From a virus: a DNA stretch of 33,364 bases. Shown here piece after piece: positions 1 to 6,218 of this stretch. The first letter of the stretch is position 1. Every line of letters begins with the position of its first letter. The position numbers and the translations under genes are program-made. The stretch spans positions 1 through 33,364 of IMG/VR virus record IMGVR_UViG_3300046787_000615; one strand, 5' to 3'. Under the pieces are notes generated by a model, which worked only from the letters and a program-made list of their open reading frames with translations, made no database searches and had not been told where the DNA came from.

Positions 1-127
1 ATATAACATCATTGTTCTTGCTTTAGAAAAAACCGAAGTAGATGAATTTCAAAGAAGATTTGTAGGCGTTGATTGTGCCGGTAAAATTGCTGCACGTTTG
101 CCCGCTTTTTTTGATGAAGTTTTTTAC
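1..127. repeat. Terminal direct repeat, copy 1 (circular overlap)
   Basis: Bases 1-127 are identical to bases 33238-33364. The repeat lies inside a coding sequence that reads straight through the joint in frame. It is best read as the overlap left when a circular or terminally redundant genome was assembled; 127 is also a commonly used assembly k-mer length. The non-redundant genome is therefore 33,237 bp. It is not evidence of a biological 127-bp terminal repeat. Confidence 0.95.
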
Positions 128-289
128 TACAATATTTTTGACCAAGAGGGCAAAAAAGAGAGACTACTTTTAACTTCTAGTTTTGAAAATGGATTAGCCA
201 AAGATAGATCTGGGAAATTATCTCAGTATGAAAAACCAAACTTAACCGCTGTGATTGCAAAAATTAACGGCACAACAAAGGGAAAATAA
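1..289 (+). CDS. Sak4-like ATPase, C-terminal part (continues from 32801)
   Basis: This is the 3' part of the gene that starts at 32801. Codons begin at base 2 and end at TAA 287-289. Joined across the circle the protein has 241 residues. This part holds the end of the P-loop core and a Lys-rich tail. There is no ribosome binding site or genuine start here, so it is not a separate gene. See the entry at 32801 for motifs and role. The following gene starts at the very next base, which suggests the two products are made together. Confidence 0.9.
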   Translation, partial: YNIIVLALEKTEVDEFQRRFVGVDCAGKIAARLPAFFDEVFYYNIFDQEGKKERLLLTSSFENGLAKDRSGKLSQYEKPNLTAVIAKINGTTKGK

Positions 290-721
290 ATGTTAGATTT
301 AACTAAAGCTCAAGATCAAAATGACGTGTTACCAGCCGGAACGTATGCTTCGGTAATTACTGGAGCAGAAACTAAGACAACTAGCTCTGGTACTGGAGAA
401 TATATTAAGGTTGAATTTTCAATCGTAACTCATGGGTATGTTAATAGAAAAATTTGGGCGCAATTTAATATTAAAAATGATAACGCTCAAGCTGTTTCTA
501 TTGGCATGAGCCAACTTAAAGGTTTGGCAAAAGCTATAGGTTTTTCTGAAGCTGCTATGGCAAGTTTTGCTCCAGCTATGCTAGCAGGAAAAGAAGTTGG
601 TATTAAAACTAAAATTAAAAATGATCCAACTTATGGCGAAAAAGCTGAAGTAGCTAGTTTTGTAGCTCTTAATAAATTGCCGGCTCATGCGGCTGTTAAA
701 ACAGACGATATTGGCTTTTAA
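290..721 (+). CDS. DUF669-family protein, likely ssDNA-binding
   Basis: A 143-residue protein with an N-terminal stretch (residues 1-40, including LPAGTYASVITGAE) and a beta-rich core typical of phage DUF669 proteins. These are regularly found directly downstream of a Sak4/AAA_24 ATPase and are thought to act as single-stranded DNA-binding partners in phage replication and recombination. Here it begins one base after that ATPase stops and is preceded by AAAGGGA. Its stop overlaps the helicase start by one base (TAATG), so ATPase, DUF669 protein and helicase form a coupled trio. The family call comes from sequence pattern and context; the ssDNA-binding role is an inference from the family and neighbours. 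Confidence 0.75.
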   Translation: MLDLTKAQDQNDVLPAGTYASVITGAETKTTSSGTGEYIKVEFSIVTHGYVNRKIWAQFNIKNDNAQAVSIGMSQLKGLAKAIGFSEAAMASFAPAMLAGKEVGIKTKIKNDPTYGEKAEVASFVALNKLPAHAAVKTDDIGF

Positions 722-2151
722 TGGAATTATTCCCTTACCAAAAAGAGTGCATTGATGCTTTACGAATAGCAGCTTCTCAAGGTGAGAAAAGGCTACTAGT
801 AAAAGCACCTTGCTCGTTTGGTAAAACCATAGTGTTTTGTCAAATTGCAGTAAATGCCAGGGAAAAGGGAAGAAAAGTTTTAATAGTTATGGATTCAGTG
901 TTCCTAGTGGAACAGACTGTAATGAAGTTGCGTAATTTTACTAATGACGTTGGTATTTATTGCGCAACACTTAACAAAAAAGAAATGAGCACAATAACAG
1001 TTTCCACTATACAAAGTATTAAGGAAAATATCTTTGACATTGTTTTGGTTGATGAATGTCATAGTGGACAAAGTAGATGGCAGGAATTTTTAAATGATAT
1101 GCAAATTGTCATTGGATTTACTGCCACTCCTTATGATGCCAAAGGTAGAGCTATCTATGGCTCTGATAGATTCTTTCCAGGCTTAACTTACTCTATGAGT
1201 GTTAATAAATTATTAGAACTTAATAGAATTACTCCTATGATTTATGGAACCGAAAAAGATGAAACAAAGATAGATTTAAGCAGCGTTAAAATACAAGCTG
1301 GAGATTACAAAGAATCGGATCTTCAAAAAGTATATGAAATAGAAAAAGATAAAGTTGTTATGCAACTTGAGGATATGCTGCTTAGAGTAGCCAACAGAAA
1401 AAAAGTTATCATAATGACTACTGGAATAGATCATGCTGACTTTATAGAGTCAAGGCTGTCTAATTCTTTGGCATATCATAGTAAAATTGACAATAAGAGA
1501 AGATCGGAAATATTAAAAGAGTTTGAGCATGGTAGTATTAAATTTCTAATTGGTGTTATGGCTATCTATAAGGGATTAGATATAACTTCCGTGGACTGTA
1601 TTGCGAATATGAGACCAACCAGGTCAAAAAATTTCTGGGTTCAGCTCTGCGGTCGCGGAGTCAGAAAACATCCAGGTAAGGTCAATTGTTTAATGCTTGA
1701 TTATGGTCAAACAGTAGAGAACCTAGGCTTTTATGAAGATATAGAAGAGATTAATAAAAAAGTAACTAAGGGCTTAGCACCTGAGTTTTTCCCTAAAAAA
1801 TGCCCAAGTTGCTTAGCTCTTCTAAAGCCGCAAATTAGAATATGTGGTTGCGGGCATGTTTTTACAGTTATAACTACTGATAAGTTAGAAAAAGAAGCGT
1901 TCCAAAGAGCTAAAATTGAAAACTATAAACATGAAATAGAGAGTGTAGTAGTTAATCATGAGTTTGTTTCTAAAAAAGGCTTCAAGATGAAAACCATAAG
2001 AGTAGGCCTAGTTGACCATGTTGACCTTATGTTTTTCTATCCTGAGTTTAAAAGAGGTGAGTTTTTTTCTATAATAAAAGAGCTATCCCCTGGAAAGAAG
2101 TTAATTTGGGGATATAAAGAAAACTACCCGCAAATTAGAGGTATAGAGTGA
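721..2151 (+). CDS. SF2 DEAD/DEAH-type helicase with C-terminal zinc ribbon
   Basis: A 476-residue superfamily 2 helicase. Visible motifs in order: Q-motif-like FPYQ (4-7), Walker A APCSFGKT (29-36), Walker B DECH (111-114), motif III TATP (134-137), and motif VI Q308-x2-GRGVR (to 315). After the helicase core there is a CPSC (361-364) and CGCG (375-378) pair that looks like a zinc ribbon, followed by an uncharacterised roughly 90-residue tail. ATP-driven duplex unwinding or remodelling in phage replication or recombination is the likely job, supported by its place after the ATPase and DUF669 genes. No nuclease domain is seen. It starts within the preceding stop codon and ends in a GTGA overlap with the next gene. 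Confidence 0.9.
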   Translation: MELFPYQKECIDALRIAASQGEKRLLVKAPCSFGKTIVFCQIAVNAREKGRKVLIVMDSVFLVEQTVMKLRNFTNDVGIYCATLNKKEMSTITVSTIQSIKENIFDIVLVDECHSGQSRWQEFLNDMQIVIGFTATPYDAKGRAIYGSDRFFPGLTYSMSVNKLLELNRITPMIYGTEKDETKIDLSSVKIQAGDYKESDLQKVYEIEKDKVVMQLEDMLLRVANRKKVIIMTTGIDHADFIESRLSNSLAYHSKIDNKRRSEILKEFEHGSIKFLIGVMAIYKGLDITSVDCIANMRPTRSKNFWVQLCGRGVRKHPGKVNCLMLDYGQTVENLGFYEDIEEINKKVTKGLAPEFFPKKCPSCLALLKPQIRICGCGHVFTVITTDKLEKEAFQRAKIENYKHEIESVVVNHEFVSKKGFKMKTIRVGLVDHVDLMFFYPEFKRGEFFSIIKELSPGKKLIWGYKENYPQIRGIE

Positions 2152-2348
2152 AAGAAGAAATAATCATTAACAGGATTAAAGAGCTATCCGAGCAGAAAAT
2201 GACGCTTGATGCCATGTCGGAAATGGAAAAGAACGGCGGTATAAAAAAGGGTATAAATATCAAAAGGAAAATGCTACAGGAATTACTAGAGGCTAATTTC
2301 TGGGCGCTAGAAATAGTTAAAGGAGTGGATAGTGAAACTTGGCATTAA
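2148..2348 (+). CDS. Small hypothetical protein, 66 aa
   Basis: It begins at GTG 2148, overlapping the helicase stop (GTGA), which indicates translational coupling. The 66-residue product is charged and predicted helical, with basic KKGINIKRK in the middle and a WALEIV segment near the end. No family is recognised. It is the first of a long run of small genes behind the replication trio. Confidence 0.7.
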   Translation: MKEEIIINRIKELSEQKMTLDAMSEMEKNGGIKKGINIKRKMLQELLEANFWALEIVKGVDSETWH

Positions 2349-2523
2349 AGAGCTAGTAGAATTAATGGCTCAAGATGATAAAAGAAGAAAAGAAGAGCAT
2401 GTACTTAAGTTACAAATGGAATATGGAGACAAGTGGAAAGAAGAATATCGCAGAGAAGAAATGGACAGGCAACAAGCGGCTTGCGACTTAATAAGTGAGG
2501 TGAGAAATGTATCTAACGAATAA
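2332..2523 (+). CDS. Small charged helical protein, 63 aa
   Basis: It uses GTG 2332 and overlaps the end of the previous gene by 17 bases. AAAGGAG at 2319-2325 precedes the start. The 63-residue product is dominated by Lys, Glu and Arg (for example DDKRRKEEH) and is expected to form one long amphipathic helix, possibly a coiled coil. No family is recognised. Confidence 0.65.
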   Translation: MKLGIKELVELMAQDDKRRKEEHVLKLQMEYGDKWKEEYRREEMDRQQAACDLISEVRNVSNE

Positions 2524-2746
2524 AGACATAAAACCGAATCATGTCTACTTAGACGTTAGCGGTAGATTATTTTCTACCGATGAAGATTGGATAAAATCCC
2601 CAAATTTTGAGGGTGATTATATTAGATTATACTCAGCGGAAAATGAAGGTGAGTGGAATGAAGCTTATTTTATTTTTAAGATTATAAAAGACGATAAAAC
2701 AATTTACCCAGTTAAATACTTGATAGAAAATTTAGGTGAATTATGA
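2507..2746 (+). CDS. Hypothetical protein, 79 aa
   Basis: ATG 2507 lies inside the tail of the preceding gene and is preceded by GAGGTGAG. The 79-residue acidic product contains many aromatic residues and alternating beta-type segments (NHVYLDVSGRLFS, WNEAYFIFKI), so it is probably a small folded beta protein. No family is recognised. Its stop overlaps the next start in ATGA. Confidence 0.65.
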   Translation: MYLTNKDIKPNHVYLDVSGRLFSTDEDWIKSPNFEGDYIRLYSAENEGEWNEAYFIFKIIKDDKTIYPVKYLIENLGEL

Positions 2747-2835
2747 TCGATAAAATAGTCACTCTCCTTTGTGGTCTTTTTATTTTAACTTGCGTGGTAG
2801 TTATAGGGATAATTATAAAGGTAGGTTTGTTATGA
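2743..2835 (+). CDS. Single-pass membrane microprotein, 30 aa
   Basis: A 30-codon gene: ATG 2743 overlaps the stop of the previous gene (ATGA) and its own TGA overlaps the next ATG in the same way. After MIDKIV the product is one continuous hydrophobic segment (residues 6-25) ending in IKVGLL, so it should sit in the inner membrane. The two-sided ATGA coupling is the main support for its being real. Function unknown. Confidence 0.65.
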   Translation: MIDKIVTLLCGLFILTCVVVIGIIIKVGLL

Positions 2836-3014
2836 AAAAATACACCATCACAATAATCACTGACACTCAGAAGATAACAACCCAAACAAATGACGAACTA
2901 CTTACTCCTAATTTTGGAGAAATGTTTACTATAAAAGGAGACGCTCAAACTATTTATGTAAACATGGATAAAGTCCAAACAATAACTTTCTTAGAAAACA
3001 AGGAGCACGAATAA
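2832..3014 (+). CDS. Hypothetical protein, 60 aa
   Basis: The start is taken at ATG 2832 (MKKYTITIITDTQ), not at an upstream in-frame GTG 2769, because ATG 2832 overlaps the preceding stop and has AAAGGTAGG just upstream. The 60-residue product has regular beta-type periodicity (YTITIITDTQKITT, AQTIYVNMDKVQTITF). It resembles small phage proteins that form a single beta sheet, but no named family is recognised. Its stop shares one base with the next start. Confidence 0.65.
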   Translation: MKKYTITIITDTQKITTQTNDELLTPNFGEMFTIKGDAQTIYVNMDKVQTITFLENKEHE

Positions 3015-3127
3015 TGCTAAGCATAGAATTTTTAATCAAAACAGTTTTCGTTATGTCGCTAGTCTTTTTCGTTTGGCTAGTTGGTGTATTAATTGTTGAT
3101 TATTTGGAGGTTGAGAATGACACTTAA
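3014..3127 (+). CDS. Single-pass membrane microprotein, 37 aa
   Basis: ATG 3014 shares a base with the stop of the gene before it (TAATG), and the TAA at 3125-3127 lies inside the next gene. The 37-residue product is a short N-terminus (MLSIEFLIK), a hydrophobic segment at about 10-28 and an acidic tail (DYLEVEND). It is probably an inner-membrane protein. Together with the 30-residue gene at 2743 it flanks the 60-residue protein. Function unknown. Confidence 0.6.
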   Translation: MLSIEFLIKTVFVMSLVFFVWLVGVLIVDYLEVENDT

Positions 3128-3416
3128 AGAAGCGTTAGAATCAAAGGCAGATAAAATTAAATTGCCTTATATGGTTTATTGGTTGCATCGACCATTAGCG
3201 TTGAGTGATATAGGTTTTAAAAATACTTTGGGCGGCTATCATAATTTAACACTAGAAGAGAGTATTTCTAATGAATGGGAAGTGTATCAAGAAGACGAAA
3301 AAGGAATAAGTATTACCGAAAGACAGCTTGAAGATGTTATAAAGCAATCACTAATAAAACTTGGGTCTAGCAGCTCTAATTTTATTGAGCACATTAAAAA
3401 AGAATTAGGATTTTAA
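3117..3416 (+). CDS. Hypothetical protein, 99 aa
   Basis: The start is ATG 3117 (MTLKEALESKADK), supported by GGAGG at 3106-3110 with six bases between. An in-frame TTG at 3093 is rejected. The N-terminal half is aromatic and includes PYMVYWLHRP; the C-terminal half is helical (ERQLEDVIKQSLIKL). No named family is recognised. Confidence 0.7.
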   Translation: MTLKEALESKADKIKLPYMVYWLHRPLALSDIGFKNTLGGYHNLTLEESISNEWEVYQEDEKGISITERQLEDVIKQSLIKLGSSSSNFIEHIKKELGF

Positions 3417-3417
3417 A

Positions 3418-3675
3418 ATGAAATGGATTTGCGTTAACTGCAAAGCGATTAATCCCGAGTTTAGTTATAGTTGTCATAATTGTGGGAAGAATAAAAAGGT
3501 GGATGAGATGGAAATAAGACTAAAGAACAAATTAAAAATGATAATTGTGTTTATAATATTCGCTCCGTTCTTTTGCATTGGACAAGTAGCGTCCTTGGTA
3601 TACTTTCACTTTTCCATGGGTTATTTTCAAATGGATAAAAAGTTAGAAGAATTATATAAGAATGGGTTATTATAA
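3418..3675 (+). CDS. Zinc-ribbon membrane protein, 85 aa
   Basis: An N-terminal treble CxxC zinc ribbon (C5, C8, C19, C22; sequence WICVNCKAINPEFSYSCHNC) is joined by a basic linker to one hydrophobic segment at roughly residues 40-66 and a short charged tail. A cytoplasmic zinc ribbon anchored in the inner membrane is the likely topology. It starts two bases after the previous stop and overlaps the next gene by 14 bases. Partner and function are unknown. Confidence 0.7.
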   Translation: MKWICVNCKAINPEFSYSCHNCGKNKKVDEMEIRLKNKLKMIIVFIIFAPFFCIGQVASLVYFHFSMGYFQMDKKLEELYKNGLL

Positions 3676-3955
3676 AAAAGGTAGATTTGTGGGAAGTGAA
3701 AAGACGATATTTGATAAGTATAAAGAATACGTAGAAAGACCATATTTAGAACTTGGTTTTTTAAGTGACAATGGAGCTGATGAGTTTTACTGTTTTGAAG
3801 CTGGTTATAATTTAGCAAAAGCAGAAGAGAAAGAGAAGATTGAGAGGATGAAAAACTTTATTGAATGGATTTCTAAATCTGAAAAATTGGCAACTAGCAA
3901 AGAATTTATTTTTGCTTGTGGATTAGCAAATGAAATACTTAAGGAGATTGAATGA
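3662..3955 (+). CDS. Hypothetical protein, 97 aa
   Basis: A 97-residue, mostly helical protein. The first third is basic and aromatic (MGYYKKGRF), and the middle contains FYCFEAGYNLAKAEEKEKIE, an organisation seen in many small phage proteins of unknown role. ATG 3662 lies inside the tail of the zinc-ribbon gene. Its end overlaps the next start (ATGA). No named family is recognised. Confidence 0.65.
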   Translation: MGYYKKGRFVGSEKTIFDKYKEYVERPYLELGFLSDNGADEFYCFEAGYNLAKAEEKEKIERMKNFIEWISKSEKLATSKEFIFACGLANEILKEIE

Positions 3956-4146
3956 AAACTAAAAAACCAAGGAAACCTAGGAATCTGCCTTATGGAATAT
4001 ATAAAGTGAAAGCAGTTATAGAGCATAATAATGATGTCGCAATAGCTAATGGATTATACTCTATCAGGCTTGATGTATACGATGTAAGACGCATCTCAAA
4101 ATTCTTAAATCAATACATTAAGTGGATAGAGAGCAAAAAAGAATAA
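3952..4146 (+). CDS. Small basic protein, 64 aa
   Basis: It starts in an ATGA overlap with the previous stop and is preceded by AAGGAG. The N-terminus is strongly basic and Pro-rich (MKTKKPRKPRNLPYG), then a mixed alpha/beta core and a Lys-rich end. The basic tail suggests nucleic-acid or ribosome contact, but this is only inference. It is the last gene before the only sizeable gap in the early operon. Confidence 0.65.
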   Translation: MKTKKPRKPRNLPYGIYKVKAVIEHNNDVAIANGLYSIRLDVYDVRRISKFLNQYIKWIESKKE

Positions 4147-4147
4147 C

Positions 4148-4205
4148 TTTACACACCAAATCACATATATAAAGTTACGGGCGGAAAGTTACATAAGGGG
4201 AAGGG
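4148..4205 (+). promoter_or_regulatory. Intergenic regulatory region with AAAGTTAC direct repeat
   Basis: This 59-base gap is the longest in the early operon. It holds TTTACAC at 4148-4154, the same 7-mer that clusters at 30048-30385. Two exact AAAGTTAC repeats (4171-4178 and 4185-4192) are spaced 14 bases start to start. A weak promoter can be drawn (TTTACA, 16-base spacer, TAAAGT). The GGGGAAGGG just before ATG 4206 is a strong ribosome binding site. An internal promoter with an operator is the inference. Confidence 0.35.
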
Positions 4206-4382
4206 ATGAGAAAATTATTAGGATATTTTTTAGTGTTTATTCCTATTATGCTATTGTTAACATTGCTTACTATTTCTTCTGGAGTAGAAACATTGCTTAA
4301 GTTTTTGTTGTCTATTTTAATTGCCTATACAGTTGTGAGGTTAATGGAAATAGGTTCAGAATTGTTAAAGGATAAAAAATGA
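4206..4382 (+). CDS. Two-pass membrane protein, 58 aa
   Basis: A 58-residue protein with two hydrophobic segments (about 5-24 and 30-46) separated by SSGVET, and a charged end ELLKDKK. A hairpin topology in the inner membrane is expected. The ribosome binding site AAGGGGAAGGG is among the strongest in the window. The stop overlaps the next start (ATGA). Size and topology would also fit a holin-like or superinfection-exclusion protein, but nothing identifies it specifically. Confidence 0.6.
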   Translation: MRKLLGYFLVFIPIMLLLTLLTISSGVETLLKFLLSILIAYTVVRLMEIGSELLKDKK

Positions 4383-4591
4383 GTTGGATTAAAAGACTTG
4401 ATGAGTTTATTGACAGGCAAAATATTAAATCATCCGAATTGTGTAAAATTGTTAATGGTATAGAACAACAAATCCTCGATGCTGAAAATGTGATAAGGGA
4501 ATTAGTTGGATATGATAGCTTAGATCATCTTGATAGGGGTTCTGATAAAAAAGAAATTGCTAAAAATTATTGGGAGAAGTATGGGAAATGA
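4379..4591 (+). CDS. Helical protein ending in a YWxKY motif, 70 aa
   Basis: A 70-residue charged helical protein, coupled at both ends by ATGA. Its C-terminus EIAKNYWEKYGK resembles that of the next gene (ISKKYWDKYEKN), pointing to a duplicated C-terminal tag or domain. No family is recognised. Confidence 0.65.
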   Translation: MSWIKRLDEFIDRQNIKSSELCKIVNGIEQQILDAENVIRELVGYDSLDHLDRGSDKKEIAKNYWEKYGK

Positions 4592-4743
4592 AAAAAGTAA
4601 AAAATAAAAATAAAAAATATGCACAAAAAATGAAAAGAAAAAAGATAAGGCATAAATCTAGTGATGAATCTATCGTTTCTATGGATTTCATTCAAAGTCA
4701 AAATATTTCTAAAAAATACTGGGATAAATATGAAAAGAATTAG
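4588..4743 (+). CDS. Lys-rich small protein with YWxKY end, 51 aa
   Basis: ATG 4588 overlaps the previous stop (ATGA), and TAG is at 4741-4743. The first 23 residues are almost all Lys, Asn and Arg, giving a highly basic head that could contact nucleic acid. The last twelve (ISKKYWDKYEKN) mirror the end of the previous protein. The middle contains a Ser/Asp patch. Function unknown. Confidence 0.6.
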   Translation: MKKVKNKNKKYAQKMKRKKIRHKSSDESIVSMDFIQSQNISKKYWDKYEKN

Positions 4744-4852
4744 CTTACTGATATTCCTAGCCTCATGCTCTAAGCTGACTTACCTAGATCAAGATTGTTA
4801 TTATGAATGTATGGTAAAAGGGTTGATCTATGAAGAGTGTGAGTGTGAATGA
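4730..4852 (+). CDS. Small Cys-rich lipoprotein, 40 aa
   Basis: The start is ATG 4730 inside the tail of the previous gene; a longer reading from 4661 would destroy the signal peptide. The product has a classic lipoprotein signal: MKR, a hydrophobic core ISLLIFLAS, then Cys13 in an L-A-S-C lipobox. The predicted mature peptide is only 28 residues with four further Cys (23, 27, 37, 39), a C-x3-C and a C-x-C pair. Mature phage lipoproteins of this size include outer spanins and lipoproteins that block superinfecting phage, such as T5 Llp. Which applies, if either, is not known. Confidence 0.65.
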   Translation: MKRISLLIFLASCSKLTYLDQDCYYECMVKGLIYEECECE

Positions 4853-5064
4853 GTGAAATTATAATATTTTTAAGCGGAATATTTTTAGGTATTATCGCTA
4901 TTCCTTTAATATCTATGTTAACTCGTTTTTATCTTTGGACTATCCCAGAATTTGGGATAGTAGAGGAAAAATGGAAAACTGAATTTGAAGAGAAAATAGA
5001 CAGTACAATTAAAGATATGAGCGCAAGACTTAAAAGACAGCTTTATTATGGGGATGAAAAATGA
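4849..5064 (+). CDS. N-anchored membrane protein with charged helix, 71 aa
   Basis: It starts in an ATGA overlap with the lipoprotein gene. Residues 4-27 are a hydrophobic anchor, followed by an aromatic stretch and a long charged helix (EEKWKTEFEEKIDSTIKDMS and on). This is the general shape of an inner spanin or another membrane-anchored helix. Coupling to a lipoprotein gene makes a two-part envelope complex worth considering, but the order is opposite to the usual spanin order. Confidence 0.6.
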   Translation: MSEIIIFLSGIFLGIIAIPLISMLTRFYLWTIPEFGIVEEKWKTEFEEKIDSTIKDMSARLKRQLYYGDEK

Positions 5065-5306
5065 AAAGAAGTGAAATGCTATTAAAAATTGAAACATTTG
5101 TTATGAATGTAGAACTTAAAAATGAGATTTTTAATCCTTGCATGAATGAAGCTGGATATAGGGAGTTTGCAAGTAAAATGCTAGAAGAGATAGAAAACCT
5201 TGGAATGTTGCCGCCAAGTATTGAGGACGCTCATAGCATTTACGGAGATTCTTGCAATATATCTTTTGGGAATATGATTGATGAATATTGCATATGGGAA
5301 AATTAG
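5061..5306 (+). CDS. Hypothetical protein, 81 aa; last early gene
   Basis: An 81-residue acidic protein with a helical N-terminal half (MLLKIETFVMNVELKNE) and an end containing MIDEYCIWEN. ATG 5061 overlaps the previous stop. It closes the rightward operon: its TAG (5304-5306) overlaps the stop of the leftward lysozyme gene, so the two transcription blocks meet stop to stop with no obvious terminator between. Confidence 0.65.
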   Translation: MKRSEMLLKIETFVMNVELKNEIFNPCMNEAGYREFASKMLEEIENLGMLPPSIEDAHSIYGDSCNISFGNMIDEYCIWEN

Positions 5307-5713
5307 CCTTCTAGCATTATCTTAGATAATTCCTTAGCTCTTTTCCCTACTTGTGAAGCCCATTTAGATTCCAACATTTCTATTGCAGCTTGTTCAAATT
5401 GCCCTGACTCAAGAAATCGAATAGTGTTTTTGAAATTGGAAAAACCATTTAATCCAAGATTATAAATCATATTAACTACGACTGCCTGACGTGCAGGGCT
5501 AAGAGTCTTGAACCATTTAAATTTTTCGCTAACTTGCGTAACTATTTTTTTTATGTCATTAGCTAGAAGGAATGACGCTTCTTCTTGGCTAATTCCGACA
5601 TCTTCTAGATTACGGCCATAACCAATGGTAAGTTTGTTAGCGGTACATTTATAAGGCTTAAGACTTAAACCTTCATGACGCATTAACATTTCTTTTAACT
5701 TTTTTATATCCAT
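5303..5713 (-). CDS. T4-type lysozyme (GH24 endolysin)
   Basis: A 136-residue muramidase of glycoside hydrolase family 24, cutting the MurNAc-GlcNAc bond of peptidoglycan to lyse the host. The active-site pattern is E14 (in RHEG), eight residues, C23, five residues, T29 (in TIGYG): the E-C-T version of the usual E-D/C-T triad. The N-terminus (MDIKKLKEML) is not hydrophobic, so there is no signal-anchor and it should need a holin. Conserved helices follow (LSPARQAVVVNMIYNLG). It begins inside the stop of the 29-residue gene (TAATG), so the two are translated together. Confidence 0.92.
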   Translation of the reverse strand: MDIKKLKEMLMRHEGLSLKPYKCTANKLTIGYGRNLEDVGISQEEASFLLANDIKKIVTQVSEKFKWFKTLSPARQAVVVNMIYNLGLNGFSNFKNTIRFLESGQFEQAAIEMLESKWASQVGKRAKELSKIMLEG

Positions 5714-5802
5714 TATTTTTTCTTGTTATGTTCTTTAATCTGCTTTATTAAAGTTAATATTACAGGAATCGCTTTTATTAATTCTACTAATAAAAATGGC
5801 AT
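5713..5802 (-). CDS. Hydrophobic 29-aa protein, holin candidate
   Basis: A 29-codon gene directly upstream of lysozyme. It is preceded by AAAGGAAAG with a short spacer, and its TAA shares a base with the lysozyme ATG. The product is one hydrophobic helix (PFLLVELIKAIPVILTLI, residues 2-19) followed by a basic tail (KQIKEHNKKK), a topology also seen in very small holins and pinholins. Position and coupling favour a lysis role; there is no family match I can name. Confidence 0.55.
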   Translation of the reverse strand: MPFLLVELIKAIPVILTLIKQIKEHNKKK

Positions 5803-5820
5803 AACTTTCCTTTTGTTGAA

Positions 5821-5858
5821 GCGGGCATGTTAAAAGAACCAACAACCAACACGCCCGC
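5821..5858 (-). promoter_or_regulatory. Stem-loop in the leader of the lysis genes
   Basis: In the leftward transcript, bases 5858-5848 pair with 5831-5821: an 11-bp GC-rich stem with one G-U pair and a 16-base loop. No U-run follows, so it is not a standard terminator. It lies 19 bases upstream of the 29-residue gene's start and just after the gene at 5884. An mRNA processing, stability or translation-control element is possible. Confidence 0.5.
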
Positions 5859-5883
5859 CGTTAAGGCGCGACCTGGAGAGTAA

Positions 5884-6201
5884 TTACGCCTTAATATTTT
5901 TTATAATTTCTAAAAGCTCTACTATAATTACAATTGATTTTTCGATAATCTTCTCGGTATTTTCTGATTTTAAATCAAGTTCTTGCTCAATTTCTTTTAC
6001 AAGTAATTGTTTGCTTTCAAATGACAACGCTTGCCATTCTGATTTAACTTTTTCAACACCATTAAATGCCTCTGGTGCTTTTAACATTGCAGCAAAGAAA
6101 TAAGGTAAATCACTTGCACTTAGTTTTTTGTCTTCTAGGGATTTATCGAACGCATGAGCTAGGGAAATAATAAACGATACTAATTCTTTTGTTTCTTTCA
6201 T
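5884..6201 (-). CDS. Hypothetical late protein, 105 aa
   Basis: A 105-residue helical protein of the late block. It begins MKETKELVSF and ends in a long Ile/Val/Leu-rich amphipathic stretch (EKSIVIIVELLEIIKNI) that may pack against a membrane or form a coiled coil. An AAGG site precedes ATG 6201. It lies between the predicted membrane protein at 6219 and the lysis genes. No named family is recognised. Confidence 0.65.
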   Translation of the reverse strand: MKETKELVSFIISLAHAFDKSLEDKKLSASDLPYFFAAMLKAPEAFNGVEKVKSEWQALSFESKQLLVKEIEQELDLKSENTEKIIEKSIVIIVELLEIIKNIKA

Positions 6202-6218
6202 TTTAACCTTCCTTGGTT

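Noticed and set aside
581-808. 75-codon leftward frame across the DUF669-helicase junction
   Set aside because: Antisense to two coupled, recognisable genes and with no start signal.
3093-3116. TTG start extending the gene at 3117 by eight residues
   Set aside because: GGAGG is correctly spaced for ATG 3117 and would lie inside the coding part of the longer form. The same reasoning rejected upstream starts for the genes at 2832, 4730, 6219, 7322, 27740 and 29665.
5317-5331. ATTATC-TTA-GATAAT inverted repeat near the convergent stops as a terminator
   Set aside because: Only six AT-rich pairs, inside the lysozyme coding sequence, with no T-run on either side.
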